Source: Muricoccus nepalensis (lineage in GTDB: Bacteria > Pseudomonadota > Alphaproteobacteria > Acetobacterales > Acetobacteraceae). Taken from it: 55,721 nucleotides of DNA. Numbering within the stretch: position 1 is the first letter of the stretch; the number at the start of each line of letters is the position of its first letter. Shown one piece after another: positions 52,073 to 55,721 of this stretch. The DNA lies in the NCBI RefSeq assembly GCF_006438825.1, contig NZ_RCZP01000034.1, positions 1 through 55,721 on the forward strand, written 5' to 3'. Below the pieces are notes generated by a model. It saw only the letters and a program-made list of their open reading frames with translations, made no database searches and was not told the DNA's origin. Position numbers and translations under genes: made by a program.

Positions 52073-52468
52073 TCAGCTCCCCTCCGCCGGCAGCGGCCGC
52101 GGCCGCCCGTCGGTGTCGAGCGCCACGAAGGTGAAGGCCGCCTCCGTCACGCGCTCGCGCAGATCAGAATGCCGCTCCCGCCGCCAGGCCTCCACCTGCA
52201 CGCGCAGCGAGGTCCGCCCCACCGAGAGGATGCGCGCGTAGAGGCTCACCTCGTCGCCCACATGCACCGGCCGGTGGAAGGTCATCCCCTCCACCGCGAC
52301 CGTCGCGCAGCGCCCGCGCGCCCGGCGGGAGGCCGCGTTGCCGGCGGCGAGGTCCATCTGCGCCATCAGCCAGCCGCCGAAGATGTCGCCCGCCGGGTTC
52401 GTGTCGGCGGGCATGGCGATGGTGCGGATCATCGGCGCCATCTCGGGCGGCTGGTGCGGCTCGTTCAC
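52073..52468 (-). CDS. Acyl-CoA thioesterase (YciA-like hotdog)
   Basis: This 131-residue single hotdog-fold protein hydrolyses acyl-CoA. It reads TIAMPADTNPAGDIFGGWLM, with the catalytic Asp-containing loop, then VAVEGMTFHRPVHVGDEVSL, matching YciA-type thioesterases that form hexamers. It overlaps rbfA by 4 bp. Confidence 0.88.
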   Translation of the reverse strand: MNEPHQPPEMAPMIRTIAMPADTNPAGDIFGGWLMAQMDLAAGNAASRRARGRCATVAVEGMTFHRPVHVGDEVSLYARILSVGRTSLRVQVEAWRRERHSDLRERVTEAAFTFVALDTDGRPRPLPAEGS

Positions 52469-52905
52469 GGCGCGGCGTCGTCCGGCCCGGCCTCAGCCTC
52501 GGCTTCCGGCGCGCGCGGGCCGAGGTCGCGCGCGACCTCCGGGCGGCGCATCAGCGCGTCGATGTGCATCGCGTGGTCGAGCGCCGTGTCCGCCTGGAAG
52601 TGCAGCTCGGGCGCGAACTTCAGCCGCACGGAGCGCGCCACCTGCTTGCGCAGGTCCGGCTGGTTCCGCCGCAGCAGGTCGAGCAGCGCCTTGTCCGCGG
52701 TCTGCCCGAGGCGGGAGACGAAGACGGTCATGTGCTTGAGGTCGGGCGAGGCCCGCACCTCGGTCACCGTCACCCGCGTGTCCGCCAGCTCGGGGTCGCG
52801 CAGGTCGCCGCGGGCGAGGACGCCGGAGAGGGCGTGCCGCACCTCCTCGGCCACGCGGAGCATCCGCTGGGAGGGCGCCGCGGTCTTGCTGATGTGCTTC
52901 GGCAT
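52465..52905 (-). CDS. rbfA: Ribosome-binding factor A
   Basis: RbfA binds immature 30S subunits and helps 16S rRNA 5' end maturation. The 146-residue KH-like protein shows RMLRVAEEVRHALSGVLARG, VTVTEVRASPDLKHMTVFVS and LRKQVARSVRLKFAPELHF, all family-specific. It follows infB but is separated from it by a 13-bp perfect hairpin. truB, its usual next gene, is 6 kb away on the other strand. Confidence 0.94.
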   Translation of the reverse strand: MPKHISKTAAPSQRMLRVAEEVRHALSGVLARGDLRDPELADTRVTVTEVRASPDLKHMTVFVSRLGQTADKALLDLLRRNQPDLRKQVARSVRLKFAPELHFQADTALDHAMHIDALMRRPEVARDLGPRAPEAEAEAGPDDAAP

Positions 52906-52926
52906 GGAGGGAGCCTCGAAAAGGGT

Positions 52927-52958
52927 CCGCCGCGCCCGGCGTTCACCGGGCGCGGCGG
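52927..52958 (-). promoter_or_regulatory. 13-bp GC-only hairpin between infB and rbfA
   Basis: CCGCCGCGCCCGG (52927-52939) and CCGGGCGCGGCGG (52946-52958) are exact reverse complements around CGTTCA. A second small hairpin, GTCCC-GAA-GGGAC, follows at 52966-52978. No U-run is present, so read-through into rbfA is likely, with attenuation or mRNA protection possible. Confidence 0.6.
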
Positions 52959-53013
52959 GGTGGTCGTCCCGAAGGGACGCGGCGAGATGATCACCCCGAA
53001 GGGATGGCGCGGA

Positions 53014-55572
53014 TCAGACCGCCGCCACCGTCTCCGTCTCGTAGCACTCGATCTGGTCGTCGACGCGGATGTCGTTGTAGTTCGCGAAGGACATGCCGCA
53101 CTCGTAGCCGTTCGCGACCTCCTTCACGTCATCCTTGAAGCGACGCAGCGTGGAGAGCGTGCCCTGGTGGATGACCACGCCGTTGCGGAGCAGGCGGACG
53201 CCCGCGCCGCGCTTGACCACGCCCTCGGTCACGCGGCAGCCCGCGATGTTGCCGAGCTTCTTGACCTCGAAGACCTGCAGGATCTGCGCGTAGCCGAGGA
53301 ACTTCTCGCGCTGGATCGGGGCGAGCTTGCCGCGGACCAGCTTCTCGATGTCGTCGGCCACCTCGTAGATGATCGAGTAGTAGCGGATCTCGACGCCGTC
53401 CCGCACCGCCAGCTCCCGCGCCTGCACCGTGGCGCGGACGTTGAAGGCGACGACCACCGCGTTGGAGGCCTTGGCGAGCTGGATGTCGCTCTCGGTGATC
53501 TGGCCGACCGCCGAGTGCAGCACCCGCACCTTGACCTCGTCGCGCGACAGCTTGCCGAGCGTGACGCCGAGCGCCTCGGAGGAGCCCTGCACGTCCGCCT
53601 TGACGACGACGGCCACCTCCTTCTGCTCGCCCGCCTGGATGCGCGCCAGCATGTCGTTCAGCGTGCCGCGCGCGGCGCCGGCCGCGGCCGTCACCTTCTC
53701 CCGCGCCTTGCGCTGGCGGAACTCGGTGATCTCGCGCGCCCGCGTCTCGTCCTCGACGGCGACGAAGGTCTCGCCCGCGCCCGGCACGCCGGACAGGCCG
53801 AGGATCTCCACCGGCTCCGAGGGCTCCGCGCCGGTCAGCGGGATGCCCATGTCGTCGATGATCGCGCGCACCCGGCCCCACTCGGCGCCGGCCACGACGA
53901 TGTCGCCCTGGTTGAGCGTGCCCTTCTGCACGAGAACCGTGGCCACCGGGCCGCGCCCCTTGTCGAGCTTGCTTTCCAGCACCGTGCCCTCGGCGGCGCG
54001 GTTCGGGTTCGCCTTCAGGTCGAGGATCTCGGCCTGAAGGATGATCGCCTCGAGCAGCTTGTCGAGGTTGGTGCCCTTCGTCGCCGAGACCTGGATCTCC
54101 TGGACGTCGCCGCCCAGGGACTCCACGACCACCTCGTGCTGCAGCAGCTCCTGCCGCACGCGGTCGAGGTTCACGCCCTGCTTGTCGATCTTGTTGACCG
54201 CCACGATCATCGGCACCGCCGCCGCGCGGGCGTGGCGGATGGCCTCGATCGTCTGCGGCATCACGCCGTCGTCGGCGGCCACCACCAGCACCACCATGTC
54301 CGTCACCGACGCGCCGCGGGCGCGCATGGAGGTGAAGGCCTCGTGGCCCGGCGTGTCGATGAAGGTGACCCGGTCCCCGCTGGGGATCTGGATCATGTAG
54401 GCGCCGATGTGCTGGGTGATGCCACCCGCCTCCCGGCCCGCCACGTCGGTCTTCCGCAGCGCGTCCAGCAGGCTGGTCTTGCCGTGGTCGACGTGGCCCA
54501 TGATCGTGACGACCGGCGGGCGCGGCTCCAGCGCCTCCTCGGTGTCGGCCTCGCCCTCGAGCCCCTGCTCCACGTCGCTCTCGGAGATGCGGCGCACGCG
54601 GTGGCCGAACTCGGTCGCGACCAGCTCCGCCGTGTCGGCGTCGATGGACTGGGTGATGGTCGCCATCACGCCCATGCGGAACAGGGCCTTCACCACCTCG
54701 CCGGCGCGGGCGGCCATGCGGTTCGCCAGCTCCTGCACGGTGATGACGTCGGGGATGATCACGTCGCGGACGACGCGCTCCTGGCCCGAGCGCAGCCGGG
54801 CAAGCTCCGCCTGGCGCCGCTCGCGCTCGCGGGCGCGGCGGACGGAGGCGAGGCTGCGGCCGCGGTCGTCATCGCCCTCGATCGCCGCCTGGACGTCGAT
54901 CCGCCCCTCGCGCTTCCGGTCAGAGGGGTTCATGCCCTTCTTCGCGGGGGCGGGAACGGGCTTGCGGGCCGCGAGCGGGCTGGGCCCGCCGAGGCGCCGC
55001 GGCGGCGGACGACGGTTCTCGTCCTCCATGCTCCCGGGCTGCGGGCCCTCGCTGGGGCCGCGCGGGCGCAGCGTCAGCTTGGGGCCGCCGGCGGGCAGGC
55101 TGCTCGGCACGGGGCCGGGGCGGCGGGCCGCCAGCGGCGCGCCGGCACCGGGGCCGAAGCCGCCGGGGCCGCCGGCCCGCGGCGGGTAGCCGCCGGCACC
55201 ACCGGCCGGGCGCGGCGCGTAGCCGCGGTCCCCGCCCGGGCCACCGGCCGGACGCGGGGCGTAGCCGCGATCACCGCCGGGACCACCGGCCGGGCGCGGC
55301 GCATAGCCGCGGTCGCCACCCGGGCCACCGGCCGGGCGCGGCGCGTAGCCACGGTCGCCGGACGGACCGGCCGCCGGGCGCTGCACGTAGCCGCGGTCGC
55401 CGGACGGGCCGGCGGGCGGGCGCGGCTGCACGTAGCCGCGGTCACCGCTCGGGGCGGCCGGGCGCTGCACGTAGGAGCGGTCGCCGGACGGGGCCGCGGG
55501 CGGGCGCGGCTGCACGTAGCCGCGGTCGCCGCTCGGGGCCGCCGGACGCTGCACGTAGGAGCGGTCGCCGCC
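53014..55572 (-). CDS. infB: Translation initiation factor IF-2 (N-terminus not in window)
   Basis: About 853 codons of IF-2 are present, ending [16 protein letters not shown]. The GTPase shows G1 [11 protein letters not shown]2 [13 protein letters not shown]3 [11 protein letters not shown] and G4 NKID, followed by domains II, III and the fMet-tRNA-binding C-terminus. Upstream is a Gly/Pro/Arg-rich linker with tandem [14 protein letters not shown] repeats. The frame stays open to 55,713, but beyond about 55,572 its residues no longer resemble IF-2 and the opposite strand codes better. I therefore end it there as a 5'-partial gene. Confidence 0.9.
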   Translation of the reverse strand, partial: GGDRSYVQRPAAPSGDRGYVQPRPPAAPSGDRSYVQRPAAPSGDRGYVQPRPPAGPSGDRGYVQRPAAGPSGDRGYAPRPAGGPGGDRGYAPRPAGGPGGDRGYAPRPAGGPGGDRGYAPRPAGGAGGYPPRAGGPGGFGPGAGAPLAARRPGPVPSSLPAGGPKLTLRPRGPSEGPQPGSMEDENRRPPPRRLGGPSPLAARKPVPAPAKKGMNPSDRKREGRIDVQAAIEGDDDRGRSLASVRRARERERRQAELARLRSGQERVVRDVIIPDVITVQELANRMAARAGEVVKALFRMGVMATITQSIDADTAELVATEFGHRVRRISESDVEQGLEGEADTEEALEPRPPVVTIMGHVDHGKTSLLDALRKTDVAGREAGGITQHIGAYMIQIPSGDRVTFIDTPGHEAFTSMRARGASVTDMVVLVVAADDGVMPQTIEAIRHARAAAVPMIVAVNKIDKQGVNLDRVRQELLQHEVVVESLGGDVQEIQVSATKGTNLDKLLEAIILQAEILDLKANPNRAAEGTVLESKLDKGRGPVATVLVQKGTLNQGDIVVAGAEWGRVRAIIDDMGIPLTGAEPSEPVEILGLSGVPGAGETFVAVEDETRAREITEFRQRKAREKVTAAAGAARGTLNDMLARIQAGEQKEVAVVVKADVQGSSEALGVTLGKLSRDEVKVRVLHSAVGQITESDIQLAKASNAVVVAFNVRATVQARELAVRDGVEIRYYSIIYEVADDIEKLVRGKLAPIQREKFLGYAQILQVFEVKKLGNIAGCRVTEGVVKRGAGVRLLRNGVVIHQGTLSTLRRFKDDVKEVANGYECGMSFANYNDIRVDDQIECYETETVAAV
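55185..55570 (-). repeat. Tandem in-frame repeats in the infB linker
   Basis: Units of about 39-48 bp code variants of [14 protein letters not shown] and [13 protein letters not shown]. At least nine copies run to the junction at about 55,572. Two subtypes alternate in the distal part (RSYVQ and RGYVQ units), indicating duplication of a two-unit block. Such repeats readily recombine and also mislead assemblers. Confidence 0.85.
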
Positions 55573-55584
55573 TGCACCGAGGGC

Positions 55585-55721
55585 ATGTGGGCGGACCTCT
55601 ACGAGGGCGAGTGCCCGGACGGCTTCGGCTACATCGTCCGCGGCAAGGTGAACGAGATCGGCCACCGCGCGGTGACCACGCCCGGCATCCTCCGCGTGCT
55701 CGGCATGGCGCACGCGCGCTT
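55585..55721 (+). CDS. Unidentified coding sequence running off the right edge
   Basis: From the junction the plus strand reads MWADLYEGECPDGFGYIVRG, KVNEIGHRAVTTPGILRVLG and MAHARF without stops and with almost only G or C at third positions, as in real genes here. The frame is also open leftward to the junction (VAACTEG). I do not recognise the family. Its abrupt start against infB repeats suggests that it comes from another locus. Confidence 0.45.
   Translation, partial: MWADLYEGECPDGFGYIVRGKVNEIGHRAVTTPGILRVLGMAHAR

Overview
The window reads as a chromosome segment, or a contig with a suspect right end, from a very GC-rich alphaproteobacterium. Codon third positions are almost all G or C. 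Gene content (C-P lyase, TRAP and Dpp-type transporters, Tat-type solute-binding proteins, CIO-type cytochrome bd) fits Rhodospirillales/Acetobacteraceae, perhaps Roseomonas-like; this placement is inference, not proof.

Region 1-24.4 kb is a phosphorus-scavenging island. After an IS3 fragment and a small nucleotidyltransferase, phnCDE1E2 (phosphonate ABC uptake) runs rightward and meets a leftward C-P lyase operon phnF-M-G-H-I-J-K-L-N. Divergent from phnF are a hexapeptide transferase of the phosphonate type and an alkaline-phosphatase-superfamily hydrolase. Next comes a leftward seven-gene operon that starts with a close relative of the formylglycine-dependent phosphonate monoester hydrolase (PMH) of rhizobia. 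It continues with two tandem Dpp-type binding proteins, two ATPases and two permeases. I see 11-bp-spaced PhoB-box half-sites, in the correct orientation, upstream of phnC, phnF and the PMH gene. The likely pathway is: under phosphate limitation the Dpp-type transporter imports an organophosphorus ester, cytosolic PMH hydrolyses it, and the C-P lyase takes any released phosphonate to PRPP and phosphate. A CYTH-CHAD polyphosphate-type protein sits next door.

Region 24.4-34.3 kb is mosaic. A degenerate recombinase-like fragment ends at a perfect 26-bp inverted repeat flanked by TA. A clean four-gene operon follows (TRAP DctP-Q-M plus a fused hydantoinase/5-oxoprolinase). Then come a 1.47-kb insertion sequence with 26-bp ends and a 7-A target duplication, an IS110-type remnant and an AT-richer stretch.

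Region 34.3-45 kb holds a polysaccharide-export protein that has lost its signal peptide next to that mobile debris, an MFS transporter with a divergent AraC regulator, a DUF4287 protein, a cyanide-insensitive-type cytochrome bd oxidase with a 34-residue DUF2474 partner, a small ACT-domain protein and a large MscS-type channel.

Region 45-55.7 kb is housekeeping: truB-rpsO rightward, then sppA, ihfB, a LapA-domain protein and a FAH-family protein. Leftward infB-rbfA-thioesterase-uvsE and a membrane protein follow. The usual infB-rbfA-truB-rpsO order is broken and inverted. At about 55,573 the infB frame, inside tandem repeats, gives way to good coding sequence on the other strand, which looks like an assembly or rearrangement junction.
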